A stretch of DNA of 64,000 bases from Sipunculus nudus (GCA_026874595.1 JAPPUL010000069.1:1800001-1864000); one strand, 5' to 3'; counted from the stretch's first letter, positions 25,425-35,440 are shown. The notes: generated from the sequence alone by a model not told the origin. Numbers and translations are program-made.

Positions 25425-27187
25425 TAGAGTTAGTATATTAGTCTATAATGCTGGCTTATACTTCTTTAATTTAGAATACCATTACTAAGATTTAGCAAGA
25501 CTTATTAATAGTATTCAATTAATTATCTTTATCTTTTAATGGTTGTTAACTTTACTAGGGTAACTTATTGTTAAAGAGGGAATTAAAATGAAAAAGCAAA
25601 TATGGTTAATTATAGTGATATTATTATTATTCTCTGTGTATTTGAGTGCTTGTGTTGATAGTTCTTTTATTAAGGCAAACTCAAATGGTGATTATGGGAG
25701 AGTTAAAAACTTAAAAGAAAAAGGGTCAGAAGTTAATGCAAGGGATAAAAAAGGTATTACACCTTTGCATGTAGCAGCTTATGCAGGTTATAAAGATAAG
25801 ATTAAGGTATTACTAAAAAGCGGAGCAGAAGTTAATGCAAGGAATGCAAATGGTGATACTCCTTTACATGGGGCTGTTATGAACGGGCATGGAGACGTGG
25901 TTAAGCTATTACTAAAAAGCGGAGCAGAAGTTAATGCAAGGGATATTAAATATGGCTTTACTCCTTTACATGTGGCTGTTGTTCAAGGCTATAAAGATGT
26001 GACTAAGCTATTACTAAAAAGCGGAGCAGAGGTTAATGTAAGGGATGTAAAGAGCAGGACTCCTTTATATATGGGAGCTTTGAACGGGCATGGAGACGTG
26101 GTTAAGTTATTACTAAAAAGCGGAGCATATACTAATGCAAGGGATATTAAATATGGGACAACTCCTTTAAGTATGGCAGCTTTGAACGGGCATGGAGACG
26201 TGGTTAAGCTATTACTAGAGAACGGAGCAGAGGTTAATGCAAGGAATAAAGAAGGCTTTACTCCTTTATTTGTGGCAGCTTTTGCGGGCCATAAAGAAGT
26301 GGTTAAACTATTAATAGAGAAGGGCGCAGAGGTTAATGCAAGGGATAAAAAAGGTGCAACACCTTTACATAAAGCTACTTTTAAAGATCATAAAGATGTG
26401 GTTAAGGTATTAATAGAAAAAGGAGCAGAAGTAAATGCAAAGGATATTAAATATGGTGATACTCCTTTAAGTATGGCAGCTTTGAACGGGCATGGAGACG
26501 TGGTTAAGCTATTACTAAAAAGCGGAGCAGAAGTTAATACAAGGGATAAAAAAGGTATGACCCCTTTACATAAAGCTACTTTTAAAGATCATAAAGATGT
26601 GGTTAAGCTATTACTAGAGAACGGAGCATCTGTTAGGAGTACCCAGGGGGGCTTTACTCCTTTACATATAGCTATTAGCCCTGATGTAGCTAGACTATTA
26701 ATAGAGGGGGGAGCAGAAGTAAATGCAAAGGATATATATGGTGGTAGAACACCTTTACATGTAGCTGCTGAGATAAATAGACATAATGTGGCTAAGCTGT
26801 TGATAGACAAAGGGGCAAACATTAATGCAAGGGGTGAATATGATTGGACTCCTTTACATGTGGCAGTTTCTAAAGGCCATAAAGAAGTGGTTAAGGTATT
26901 AATAGAAAAAGGAGCTAATGTTAATGCAAGGAATAAAGAAGGCTCAACACCTTTATCTTATGCTATTACTAAAGGCCATAAAGAGCTAGCTAGCCTACTA
27001 AAGTCAAAAGGGGCTCGGCTTTAATAGAGTTAGTATATTAGTCTATAATGCTGGCTTATACTTCTTTAATTTAGAATACCATTACTAAGATTTAGCAAGA
27101 CTTATTAATAGTATTCAATTAATTATCTTTATCTTTTAATGGTTGTTAACTTTGCTAGGGTAACTTATTGTTAAAGAGGGAATTAAA
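25424..27187 (+). repeat. 1.6-kb duplication: intergenic region plus 5' end of ankyrin genes 2 and 3
   Basis: The 163 bases before gene 2 (25425-25587) recur before gene 3 (27025-27187) with one visible difference. The offset is exactly 1600 bases, and identity continues through the first three ankyrin repeats of both genes. Genes 1 and 2 also share their last repeats. Two further blocks of gene 2 (about 26520-26760) recur in gene 3 (about 27715-27955). This shows recent duplication followed by internal recombination. Confidence 0.93.
25588..27024 (+). CDS. Ankyrin-repeat lipoprotein 2
   Basis: A 478-residue protein with a lipoprotein signal (lipobox LSAC, cysteine at about 22) and about 14 ankyrin repeats, some lengthened by one residue (RDIKYG). 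One repeat (FTPLHIAISPDVARLLIEGG) is shortened. Anchoring on a lipid places it on an envelope membrane. GAGGG precedes the ATG. N-terminus and promoter region are duplicated in gene 3. Function is unknown beyond protein binding. Confidence 0.88.
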   Translation: MKKQIWLIIVILLLFSVYLSACVDSSFIKANSNGDYGRVKNLKEKGSEVNARDKKGITPLHVAAYAGYKDKIKVLLKSGAEVNARNANGDTPLHGAVMNGHGDVVKLLLKSGAEVNARDIKYGFTPLHVAVVQGYKDVTKLLLKSGAEVNVRDVKSRTPLYMGALNGHGDVVKLLLKSGAYTNARDIKYGTTPLSMAALNGHGDVVKLLLENGAEVNARNKEGFTPLFVAAFAGHKEVVKLLIEKGAEVNARDKKGATPLHKATFKDHKDVVKVLIEKGAEVNAKDIKYGDTPLSMAALNGHGDVVKLLLKSGAEVNTRDKKGMTPLHKATFKDHKDVVKLLLENGASVRSTQGGFTPLHIAISPDVARLLIEGGAEVNAKDIYGGRTPLHVAAEINRHNVAKLLIDKGANINARGEYDWTPLHVAVSKGHKEVVKVLIEKGANVNARNKEGSTPLSYAITKGHKELASLLKSKGARL

Positions 27188-28222
27188 ATGAAAAAGCAAA
27201 TATGGTTAATTATAGTGATATTATTATTATTCTCTGTGTATTTGAGTGCTTGTGTTGATAGTTCTTTTATTAAGGCAAACTCAAATGGTGATTATGAGAG
27301 AGTTAAAAACTTATCAGAAAAAGGGTCAGAAGTTAATGCAAGGGATAAAAAAGGTATTACACCTTTGCATGTAGCAGCTTATGCAGGTTATAAAGATAAG
27401 ATTAAGGTATTACTAAAAAGCGGAGCAGAAGTTAATGCAAGGAATGCAAATGGTGATACTCCTTTACATGGGGCTGTTATGAACGGGCATGGAGACGTGG
27501 TTAAGCTATTACTAAAAAGCGGAGCAGAAGTTAATGCAAGGGATATTAAATATGGCGGAACTCCTTTACATGCGGCTGCTCTTAAAGGTCATAAAGATGT
27601 GGTTAAACTATTAATAGAAAAAGGGGCAGAGGTTAATGCAAAGACTAAATGGGGCGGAACTCCTTTACATGCAGCTGCTTTGAACAGGCATAATGATGTG
27701 GTTAAGCTATTACTAAAAAGCGGAGCAGAAGTTAATACAAGGGATAAAAAAGGTATGACCCCTTTACATAAAGCTACTTTTAAAGATCATAAAGATGTGG
27801 TTAAGCTATTACTAGAGAACGGAGCATCTGTTAGGAGTACCCAGGGGGGCTTTACTCCTTTACATATAGCTATTAGCCCTGATGTAGCTAGACTATTAAT
27901 AGAGGGGGGAGCAGAAGTAAATGCAAAGGATATATATGGTGGTAGAACACCTTTGCATGTAGCTGCTTATGCAGGTTATAAAGATAAGGTTAAGGTATTA
28001 CTAAAAAGCGGTGCAGAAGTTAATGCAAGGGATAAAAAAGGTTGGACTCCTTTACATGTGGCAGCTTCTAAAGGACATAAAGAAGTGGTTAAGGTATTAC
28101 TAGAGAACGGAGCAGAGGTTAATGCAAGGAATAAAGAAGGCACAACACCTTTATCTTATGCTATTACTAAAGGCCATAAAGAGCTAGCTAGCCTCCTAAA
28201 ATCAAAAGGAGCAAAACGTTAA
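27188..28222 (+). CDS. Ankyrin-repeat lipoprotein 3
   Basis: A 344-residue paralogue of the preceding gene with the same lipoprotein signal (LSAC) and about 10 ankyrin repeats. The first three repeats match gene 2 except for two residues. The two repeats MTPLHKATF and FTPLHIAIS are shared as a block, while four or five repeats present in gene 2 are missing and a unique GTPLHAAAL pair appears. It is thus a recombined shorter version. Its downstream sequence again resembles that after genes 1 and 2. Confidence 0.88.
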   Translation: MKKQIWLIIVILLLFSVYLSACVDSSFIKANSNGDYERVKNLSEKGSEVNARDKKGITPLHVAAYAGYKDKIKVLLKSGAEVNARNANGDTPLHGAVMNGHGDVVKLLLKSGAEVNARDIKYGGTPLHAAALKGHKDVVKLLIEKGAEVNAKTKWGGTPLHAAALNRHNDVVKLLLKSGAEVNTRDKKGMTPLHKATFKDHKDVVKLLLENGASVRSTQGGFTPLHIAISPDVARLLIEGGAEVNAKDIYGGRTPLHVAAYAGYKDKVKVLLKSGAEVNARDKKGWTPLHVAASKGHKEVVKVLLENGAEVNARNKEGTTPLSYAITKGHKELASLLKSKGAKR

Positions 28223-28288
28223 ATAAGGTTATTAGAATACCATTAACGCTAAGATTTAGCAAGACTTATTAATATATGGCTAATAAAT

Positions 28289-28310
28289 AATAATATATTA
28301 GTATATTATT
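28289..28310. promoter_or_regulatory. Perfect 9-bp inverted repeat before lutA
   Basis: AATAATATA, a TTAG loop, and TATATTATT form a perfect palindrome ending three bases before the AGGAG of lutA. It could be an operator for a lactate regulator or a leader hairpin that affects ribosome access. The all-AT arms make chance more likely than usual in this genome. Confidence 0.45.
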
Positions 28311-28327
28311 ATAGGAGTAATAAGTCT

Positions 28328-29086
28328 ATGCCAATAGAAAGAAGCTACCCACAAAAACCAAAAGCAGTATACTTTTATAGTACCTGCCTTGTTAATCTAC
28401 TATATCCTAAAACAGGCCTATCAGCAATCAACCTTCTGGAGAAAGAGTCAGTAAAGGTTATTTACCCCAAAAGTCAAACATGTTGTAGCCAACCTGCCTT
28501 TAATGCAGGATATTGGAGTGATGCTAAGGCGGTTATAAAGAAACAAATAAAACTATTTAATAAAGACTATCCTGTTGTTGTACCCTCAGCCTCTTGTGGC
28601 TCTATGTTAAAGATGTATTCTTTAAAGCTTTTTGAAGATGATCCTTATTTAAAAGAAGTAAAAGAGTTTGCCTCAAGGGTTTATGAGCTTAGCGAGTTTC
28701 TAGTACATTGTTTAAAAGTGAAGTTAGAAGACAAAGGTAGTCCAATACGTGCTGTATGGCATAGTTCTTGCCAGGCTATGCGAGTTATGAATATAGGAAA
28801 GGAGCCTAAAAGACTTTTAAGACAATTAAAGAATGTAGAATTAGTCGAGATGGAGAAAGAAAATGAATGTTGTGGTTTTGGCGGGACTTTTTCTGTAAAG
28901 CATCCTGAAATATCAGGAGTTATGGTTAATGATAAAGTTACGAATGCCTTAAAGTCGAAAGCTGATGTAGTTCTTGGCAGTGAAAGTGGATGTCTTTTAA
29001 ACATAGATGGGGCTTTAAAAAAGCAGGAGATTAATTTACCAACAAAACATATAGCTACCTTTTTGTGGGAGCGAACTAATGGCTAA
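28328..29086 (+). CDS. lutA: L-lactate oxidation protein LutA/LldE
   Basis: LutA, LutB and LutC form an iron-sulfur complex oxidising L-lactate to pyruvate. The 252-residue protein has two cysteine-rich CCG domains: QTCCSQPAFNAGY...SASCGSM and HSSCQAMR...NECCGFGGTFSVK...SGCLLNIDG. These resemble heterodisulfide-reductase subunit B. AGGAG is well placed before the ATG. It overlaps lutB by eight bases, typical of the lutABC operon. Confidence 0.93.
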   Translation: MPIERSYPQKPKAVYFYSTCLVNLLYPKTGLSAINLLEKESVKVIYPKSQTCCSQPAFNAGYWSDAKAVIKKQIKLFNKDYPVVVPSASCGSMLKMYSLKLFEDDPYLKEVKEFASRVYELSEFLVHCLKVKLEDKGSPIRAVWHSSCQAMRVMNIGKEPKRLLRQLKNVELVEMEKENECCGFGGTFSVKHPEISGVMVNDKVTNALKSKADVVLGSESGCLLNIDGALKKQEINLPTKHIATFLWERTNG

Positions 29087-30515
29087 AAAGAATAGTGAGT
29101 TTAAAAAAAGAGTTAAGAAAGAGCTTGAAGGGCGAGAGGGGCGAAAAAACTTTAGACTGGCAATGGATAGCATAGTTAAACGCCGTAAAGAAGCTTTTAG
29201 TGATAAAGAAGAACTTGAGTATTTAAGAAACTTAGGAAACTATATAAAGGTAAAAGCCTTATCTAACCTGCCAGATTTACTTGAAAGGCTTGAAAGCAAT
29301 TGTCAAAAGAATGGGATAAAAGTACACTGGGCCCAAACATCCGATAGTGCTAATAATATTATACTAGATATAATAAGAACCCATAATGCAAATAAGCTAG
29401 TAAAAGGTAAGTCCATGGTCTCAGAGGAGATACACTTAAATGACTTTTTAGAGGAGAATGGGATTGAATGTATAGAAACAGACCTTGGGGAATATATAAT
29501 CCAGCTTGCCAAAGAAAAGCCTTACCATATAATAGTGCCTGCGATTCACAAAGATAAGAGACAGATAGCAAAACTATTTGAGGAAAAACTAGGAACTAAA
29601 TATACAGAAGAAATAAAAGAGCTAACAAAAATAGCAAGAGCAAAACTTCGTAAAAAGTTTCGTGAGGCACAAATTGGTCTTAGCGGAGTAAACTTTGCAG
29701 TTGCAGATACAGGAACTCTTTGTTTAGTAGAGAATGAAGGTAATGGACGGATGTGTACAACCGTACCTCCTGTACATATTGCTATAATGGGCATAGAAAA
29801 AGTAGTAGAAAAGCTTGAGGAGGTGCCACCACTTCTTAGCTTGCTTACAAGATCAGCTACCGGACAAAAGATTACAACTTATTTTAATATGATTAACTCC
29901 CCAAGAAAGGAGAATGAAAAAGATGGGCCAGATGAAGTGCATTTAGTGATTCTTGATAATGGACGTAGTAAGATATATGCTAATAAAGAAGTCCAAGAAG
30001 CATTATTATGTATCCGTTGTGGAGCCTGTTTAAATCATTGTCCAATATACTTGTCAATAGGCGGGCATGGCTATGGATATGTTTATCCTGGTCCTATTGG
30101 TAAAATACTTACTACGATGATGGAAGGGATGAAGAAGGCAGGAGAGCTACCAACTGCATCAAGTTTATGTAACGCTTGTTCAGAAGTATGTCCTGTTAAG
30201 ATACCTTTAGCTGATATTATTATTAAACTAAGAAATGAAGCTGTTGAAAAGCCTCGTGGTTCAAATATTGCAAATATTGCAAGTAATGAACGTCAAAAAA
30301 ACTTAATTGAAGGTATTATATGGAAATTATGGCGAATGCTATACTCATCACCTAGGATATATAGGCTATTACTTAGTGTCGGAAGGCCAATAATGTATAA
30401 AAGGCGGCTTAACTTTGGTCCTCTAAAAGAGTGGAATAAGTTTAGAGTCCCCCCTAAACTAGCTAAGGAGTCGCTTAATAAGCTGCTTAAGCAAAGAGGA
30501 GTCGATTATGAGTAA
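29079..30515 (+). CDS. lutB: L-lactate oxidation iron-sulfur protein LutB/LldF
   Basis: The 478-residue electron-transfer subunit. The N-terminal LUD domain (about 60-290) contains NFAVADTGTLCLVENEGNGR and the VPPVHIAIMG segment. Two ferredoxin-like cysteine clusters follow: CIRCGACLNHCP (about 309-320) and CNACSEVCPVKIP (about 367-379). The C-terminal DUF3390-like tail ends KLLKQRGVDYE. It overlaps lutA and lutC by eight bases each. Confidence 0.94.
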   Translation: MAKKNSEFKKRVKKELEGREGRKNFRLAMDSIVKRRKEAFSDKEELEYLRNLGNYIKVKALSNLPDLLERLESNCQKNGIKVHWAQTSDSANNIILDIIRTHNANKLVKGKSMVSEEIHLNDFLEENGIECIETDLGEYIIQLAKEKPYHIIVPAIHKDKRQIAKLFEEKLGTKYTEEIKELTKIARAKLRKKFREAQIGLSGVNFAVADTGTLCLVENEGNGRMCTTVPPVHIAIMGIEKVVEKLEEVPPLLSLLTRSATGQKITTYFNMINSPRKENEKDGPDEVHLVILDNGRSKIYANKEVQEALLCIRCGACLNHCPIYLSIGGHGYGYVYPGPIGKILTTMMEGMKKAGELPTASSLCNACSEVCPVKIPLADIIIKLRNEAVEKPRGSNIANIASNERQKNLIEGIIWKLWRMLYSSPRIYRLLLSVGRPIMYKRRLNFGPLKEWNKFRVPPKLAKESLNKLLKQRGVDYE

Positions 30516-31173
30516 TGCCAAGGTTAATATATTATCACGTCTTAAAAAGTCTATATTTAATAATAATGTCTTACAACATAATGATTATGACACTCTATAT
30601 TCTAATATCCTTAATACTAAAAAAGTCTTTAATAATAAGCTTGACAGACTAAAAGATTTACTAATAAACGTTCATAATGCAAAGGTATATGATACTACTA
30701 ATGACAATATTGTTAAAGACACACAAGACATTCTACAAAAAAAGAAAATTAAGACTTTACTATATTCAGAAAAAACAGATATTGGTAAAAAGCTATCCCT
30801 TGCGATGTCCAAAAGCGATATAGAACTTGTTAGTTACCCTGATAATATTAACAATTTTAAAGAAAAGTTATTTAGTATAGATGCCTCTATAACTACTACA
30901 GTAGGAGGAATAGCAGATACAGGCACTCTTATAATATGCCCTACAAAAGAAGAGCCAAGATCGATGTCATTGGTGCCACCAATACACATAGCTATTTTAG
31001 ATAGTAAAAATATATATAACACATTTTTAGAAGCAATAGAAAATGCAGATTGGACAAATACTACAAATATTGTTTTAGTATCAGGCCCCTCAAAAACAGC
31101 TGATATAGAATTTGTATTAACTCACGGTGTCCATGGCCCAAAAGAGCTAATTGTGTTTCTATTGAGTAATTAA
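30508..31173 (+). CDS. lutC: L-lactate oxidation LUD-domain protein LutC/LldG
   Basis: The 221-residue third Lut component. Its C-terminal LUD motif reads GGIADTGTLIICPTKEEPRSMSLVPPIHIAI, and GPSKTADIE...HGVHGPKELIVFLL closes the protein, as in family members. The N-terminal 90 residues are Asn/Lys-rich and weakly conserved. AGGAG of its start lies within the lutB end. The LutR regulator and lactate permease are not adjacent. Confidence 0.92.
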   Translation: MSNAKVNILSRLKKSIFNNNVLQHNDYDTLYSNILNTKKVFNNKLDRLKDLLINVHNAKVYDTTNDNIVKDTQDILQKKKIKTLLYSEKTDIGKKLSLAMSKSDIELVSYPDNINNFKEKLFSIDASITTTVGGIADTGTLIICPTKEEPRSMSLVPPIHIAILDSKNIYNTFLEAIENADWTNTTNIVLVSGPSKTADIEFVLTHGVHGPKELIVFLLSN

Positions 31174-31336
31174 CCATCACTAATATATTAGCTTTATTAT
31201 TCTAATCTTTAAGCAACTATAGCAACTATATAGAACAAGTCCCAACAGATATTAGAATTATTCCTTGACTAAGGAGTTTATATAAGGTAAATTATAAATC
31301 TAAATATAGAAAAGAATTATGGATATATAAAAACAT

Positions 31337-34243
31337 ATGAATATAGAAGAGTTAAAAACTTCTTTAGAAGGTAAAGTCCTTAATGATGAGACATCACGAT
31401 TACTTTATGCAACTGATGCATCTGTATATAGAGAAGTACCTAGCATGGTATGCTTGCCTAAAAGTAAAGAAGATATAATAAAGATTATTACTTTTGCCAA
31501 AGAGCATGAACTAACTATAATACCACGTACTGCGGGCACATCTTTAGCGGGGCAGGTAGTTGGTTCTGGGATTATTGTTGACGTATCTTTAATGAACAAG
31601 ATACTTGAAGTTAACAAAGAGGAAGGTTGGGTTAGAGTGGAACCTGGGGTTGTATATGATGAGCTTAATAGCTACCTTAAACGATATAAGTTATTCTTTG
31701 CACCTGAGACATCTAGTTCTAATCGGTGTATGATGGGGGGGATGGTAGGTAATAATTCTGCTGGTCTTCATTCTCTAGTATATGGTACTACACGCGATCA
31801 TATAATATCTTTAAAGACTATACTAAGTGATACATCTGAGGTTGAGTTTGGCTATATAAGTAAAGCTGAGTTTGAGGCTAAGTGTAATGGCAGTTCATTA
31901 GAAAGTAATATTTATAGTAATATTAAAGATATATTATCAGACCCCAAAAACAGAGATGAAATAAATAAAGGCTACCCTGATAAGACGATATTAAGACGCA
32001 ATACGGGTTATGCCCTAGATGTCTTAGCTAGCTCAGAGGTTTTTTGTGATGGCGGTGCTAGATTTAACATGGCAAAGTTATTAACTGGCTCAGAAGGGAC
32101 GCTAGCTTTTACAACCGAGATTAAGCTTAATATAATTCCCATATTGAATAAGCGAGTAGGACTTATTTGTGTACATTTGGATTCTATAATAGAGGCAGCA
32201 AAAGCTAATTTAATAGCATTAGAACATAAGCCCCAGGCGGTTGAGCTTATGGATAAAGCTATAGTAGATCTTACAAAAGATAATATAGAGCAAGCTAGAA
32301 ATAGGTTTTTTATAAAAGGTGAGCCTGAAGCGGTCATTATGGTAGAATTTATTGCTGACACAGAAGAAGAGCTATATAGCATAAGAGACAGGCTTGAATC
32401 TGACATGAAAAAAGCTAATTTGGGCTATCACTTTCCAATCTTGCTTGATAATGATATACAAAAAGCATGGGATCTGCGTAACGCAGGGCTTGGGATATTA
32501 GCTAATATGCCAGGAGATGCTAAACCGATTCCATTTATAGAAGATAGTGCAGTTAGTGCCAACTCATTAGAAGAGTATCTTAAGGAGTTTCAGTTAATAT
32601 TAGATAAGTATAATTTATCTTGTGTATACTATGCTCATATATCTGTAGGAGAGTTACACTTAAGGCCTGTTCTTAACTTAAAAAGCAGTAAAGACCATAA
32701 GATATTTAAGGAAGTGGCTTTAGAGGCAGCTACACTTGTAAAGAAGTATAAAGGGTCAATTAGTGGTGAACATGGAGATGGTAGGTCAAGGAGTGAGTTT
32801 ATACCTCTTATTATCGGAGAGCATAATTATAACTTACTAAAGAGGATAAAGAAAACGTGGGATCCGTTAAATGTATTTAATAGAGGTAAGATAATAGATT
32901 CTGTTGAAATGTCGTCTAATCTTAGATATGATCCAGAGAAAAAGGTTAATGATGTAGATACAACATTTGATTTTGCAAGTTCTTATGGGATGCTTGGGAT
33001 GATAGAGAAGTGTAATGGAGTGGGCTCATGCCGTAAATCGCTTAGCGGTATTATGTGTCCTAGTTATATGGCAAGTAAAGATGAGGCTTTTACAACGAGG
33101 GCCAGAGCTAATCTGTTAAGAGAATCTTTTAATAACGGAAATTCCTTTAAAAACGAAGAAGTATACAAAATACTTGATCACTGTCTTTCTTGCAAAGGAT
33201 GTAAGGCTGAGTGTCCGTCTAATGTTGATATGACAAAATTAAAAGCTGAGTATCTGCAACATTATTATGATGATAATAAGGTCCCACTTAGAGTATTATT
33301 ATCAGCATATATGCCAAGTATGTATAAGCTTGGGTCTATTTATCCTAGACTATTTAACTATAGTTTAAAGAGTAGAATGATTAAAGGAATGTTAAAACTT
33401 AGTTTAAAAAGAGAAATACCCAAAGTACATAAAACTACCCTAGAAAGATGGATTAAAAAGAATTTAGCTAATATTAATAAATCGCTTACAAATAAAACAG
33501 GTTCTTTAAATCTCTTTGTAGATGAGTTTACTAACTATATTGATGTAGATATTGGTATTAAGGCTATTTTAGTTTTAAATAAGCTAGGTTATTATATAAA
33601 ACCTCATTACATTAATAGTGGCCGTGCACTGTTGTCTAATGGGCTTATAAGGAAAGCTAAGAAAAAAGCTATTAGTAATGTTAAGATGCTAAGAGACTCT
33701 ATATCTTCTTCGGAGCCTCTTATAGGTATTGAGCCGTCTGCAGTTTTAACCGTTAAAGATGAGTATATTGACCTTGTAGATAAAGAACTTCTTGATAGTG
33801 CAAAGCTTTTATCACAGAATACATTTATGATAGACGAGTTCCTGGCTCGTGAGGCAAGTAATGGACGAATAACTAAAAGTTTATTTTCTAACAAAAATAA
33901 AACTATTTTACTACATGGTCATTGCTACCAAAAAGTATTAGGTTCTGTGGAGTCTGTTAAATACATATTATCCTATCCAGAGAATTATAAAGTAGAAGAT
34001 ATCGCATCTGGCTGTTGTGGGATGGCAGGATTCTTTGGATATGAGAAAGATCATTATGAGTTATCGATGAAGATAGGTGAATTAGTATTATTCCCAACTG
34101 TAAGGACGGCAAATAGCGCTAGTGTTATATGTGCTAATGGAACTAGTTGTAGAAGCCAAATTAAAGATGGCACAGGAGCTAACGCTCTACATTCAGTTGA
34201 GATATTATATAGTGCACTTAATAATGACGGACACTCATCTTGA
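31337..34243 (+). CDS. FAD/Fe-S 2-hydroxyacid (D-lactate type) dehydrogenase
   Basis: A 968-residue fusion of a FAD-linked oxidase (PCMH FAD domain about 35-200, IIPRTAGTSLAGQVVGSGIIVDVS; C-terminal oxidase domain about 240-525 with GEHGDGRSR) and an Fe-S part (CNGVGSCR...CPSY, CLSCKGCKAECPS, then CCG motifs with GHCYQK and SGCCGMAGFFG). This architecture matches YdiJ/Dld-type enzymes oxidising D-lactate, D-2-hydroxyglutarate or glycolate. Standing after lutABC, D-lactate is the most likely substrate, giving use of both isomers. The start has weak ribosome-binding sequence. Exact substrate is inferred from context. Confidence 0.88.
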   Translation: MNIEELKTSLEGKVLNDETSRLLYATDASVYREVPSMVCLPKSKEDIIKIITFAKEHELTIIPRTAGTSLAGQVVGSGIIVDVSLMNKILEVNKEEGWVRVEPGVVYDELNSYLKRYKLFFAPETSSSNRCMMGGMVGNNSAGLHSLVYGTTRDHIISLKTILSDTSEVEFGYISKAEFEAKCNGSSLESNIYSNIKDILSDPKNRDEINKGYPDKTILRRNTGYALDVLASSEVFCDGGARFNMAKLLTGSEGTLAFTTEIKLNIIPILNKRVGLICVHLDSIIEAAKANLIALEHKPQAVELMDKAIVDLTKDNIEQARNRFFIKGEPEAVIMVEFIADTEEELYSIRDRLESDMKKANLGYHFPILLDNDIQKAWDLRNAGLGILANMPGDAKPIPFIEDSAVSANSLEEYLKEFQLILDKYNLSCVYYAHISVGELHLRPVLNLKSSKDHKIFKEVALEAATLVKKYKGSISGEHGDGRSRSEFIPLIIGEHNYNLLKRIKKTWDPLNVFNRGKIIDSVEMSSNLRYDPEKKVNDVDTTFDFASSYGMLGMIEKCNGVGSCRKSLSGIMCPSYMASKDEAFTTRARANLLRESFNNGNSFKNEEVYKILDHCLSCKGCKAECPSNVDMTKLKAEYLQHYYDDNKVPLRVLLSAYMPSMYKLGSIYPRLFNYSLKSRMIKGMLKLSLKREIPKVHKTTLERWIKKNLANINKSLTNKTGSLNLFVDEFTNYIDVDIGIKAILVLNKLGYYIKPHYINSGRALLSNGLIRKAKKKAISNVKMLRDSISSSEPLIGIEPSAVLTVKDEYIDLVDKELLDSAKLLSQNTFMIDEFLAREASNGRITKSLFSNKNKTILLHGHCYQKVLGSVESVKYILSYPENYKVEDIASGCCGMAGFFGYEKDHYELSMKIGELVLFPTVRTANSASVICANGTSCRSQIKDGTGANALHSVEILYSALNNDGHSS

Positions 34244-34324
34244 AAAAGAAAGAATAATAGAACTTCAAAAGGATGCCATTCCATACCTTGTAATTACTTA
34301 TTCCTAAGACAATATGTTAATTTT

Positions 34325-34345
34325 AAAAAAAAGCTTCGCCTTTTT
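34325..34345 (+). terminator. Weak terminator-like hairpin after the FAD/Fe-S dehydrogenase gene
   Basis: AAAAAGC, TTC, GCC and TTTTT form a short stem with one bulged base, followed by T residues. It could end the lut/dehydrogenase transcript or act in both directions. The stem is short and A-T heavy. Confidence 0.3.
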
Positions 34346-34368
34346 GACCTAAATATATTACTTTTGCT

Positions 34369-34397
34369 TTGGATGTTTTTATATATTCCTATATAAT
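34369..34397 (+). promoter_or_regulatory. Probable sigma-70 promoter of the TAXI-TRAP genes
   Basis: TTGGAT (34369-34374) and a perfect TATAAT (34392-34397) are spaced by 17 bases, about 50 bases before the receptor start, which has GGAGG. It separates the TRAP genes from the lactate operon transcriptionally. Assignment is by consensus match only. Confidence 0.5.
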
Positions 34398-34450
34398 GGC
34401 TATATAACATAAACGTTCTCTAAAAGAAAAATAAATGGAGGATAATAGAT

Positions 34451-35440
34451 ATGGGTAGATATTATTATTTAGTTATTTCTTTTATTTTATTAGTGTTCAT
34501 GCAGTTTAATTGTAGTAGGGGTAAGTTCATAACGATAGGTACAGGTGGACAAACAGGAGTATACTATCCTGTTGGACAGAATATATGTAAATTGGTTAAT
34601 GCAAAAGAAGATGATTATGGAATAAAGGCAACAGCAGAGTCAACAGCCGGTTCTGTATATAATGTCAACACGGTATTAGCAGGAGGGATTGATTTTGGTA
34701 TTGCGCAGTCTGACATACAATACTTAGCTTATGCAGGACTTGGCGATTGGGAAAAGAAGGGAAAACAAAGTGATTTAAGGTCTTTATTTTCACTTCACGC
34801 AGAAGCTTTGACATTGATAGCATCTGTTGACAGTGGGATAGAAAATGCTCTTGGCTTAAAGGGCAAGCGTGTCAATATAGGGTTGCCTGGAACAGGGCAC
34901 AGAAGGAATGTAGAGGATTTATTATCGATTGTAGGATTATCGGTAAGTGATATAAATGAAAAAGCAGTTAAACCTATAAGCTCTTCTAGATTAGTACAAG
35001 ATGAAAGACTTGACGCTTTTTTCTATACAGTAGGACATCCGAATGGAAGTATAAAGGAGGCAACATCAGGTAGAATAAAGGTAAGGCTTGTATCACTTGA
35101 TGAGTCAGTTATTAATAAGCTGGAAAATAAGTATTCTTATTATACAAAGGCAACGATACCGCGGGCCTTGTATCCCAATAGTGCAAACACATCAGATGTA
35201 AATACAATAGGGGTTAGGGCAACATTAGTAAGTTCAACAAGAGTAAGTGAGGAGATTGCCTATATAGTTACCAAAGAGGTTTTTGATAATTTTGATGAGG
35301 TAAGGAACTTTCATCCTTCTTATGCTTTGTTAAAGAAGGAAGACTTACTTAAAGGCTTATCAGCACCTATACACAAGGGAGCGTTAAAGTATTATAAAGA
35401 AGCGGGTTTGCTTGATAAGATAGATAAAAGACTAAGATAA
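34451..35440 (+). CDS. TAXI-family TRAP transporter solute receptor (lipoprotein)
   Basis: The extracytoplasmic receptor of a TRAP transporter. The 329-residue protein has a signal with a lipoprotein-like cysteine (QFNC, about 21), then FITIGTGGQTGVYYPVGQNIC, the TAXI hallmark, followed by GIDFGIAQSDIQY and a typical C-terminal helix region. TAXI receptors usually bind carboxylates such as glutamate or C4 acids; the ligand here is unknown. The fused permease follows after 50 bases. Position after lactate genes might suggest a related carboxylate. Confidence 0.92.
   Translation: MGRYYYLVISFILLVFMQFNCSRGKFITIGTGGQTGVYYPVGQNICKLVNAKEDDYGIKATAESTAGSVYNVNTVLAGGIDFGIAQSDIQYLAYAGLGDWEKKGKQSDLRSLFSLHAEALTLIASVDSGIENALGLKGKRVNIGLPGTGHRRNVEDLLSIVGLSVSDINEKAVKPISSSRLVQDERLDAFFYTVGHPNGSIKEATSGRIKVRLVSLDESVINKLENKYSYYTKATIPRALYPNSANTSDVNTIGVRATLVSSTRVSEEIAYIVTKEVFDNFDEVRNFHPSYALLKKEDLLKGLSAPIHKGALKYYKEAGLLDKIDKRLR

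Noticed and set aside
34224-34307. 27-codon frame (TDTHLEKERIIELQKDA...) overlapping the end of the FAD/Fe-S dehydrogenase gene
   Set aside because: Protein-like but no ribosome site and too short to judge; may be a remnant.
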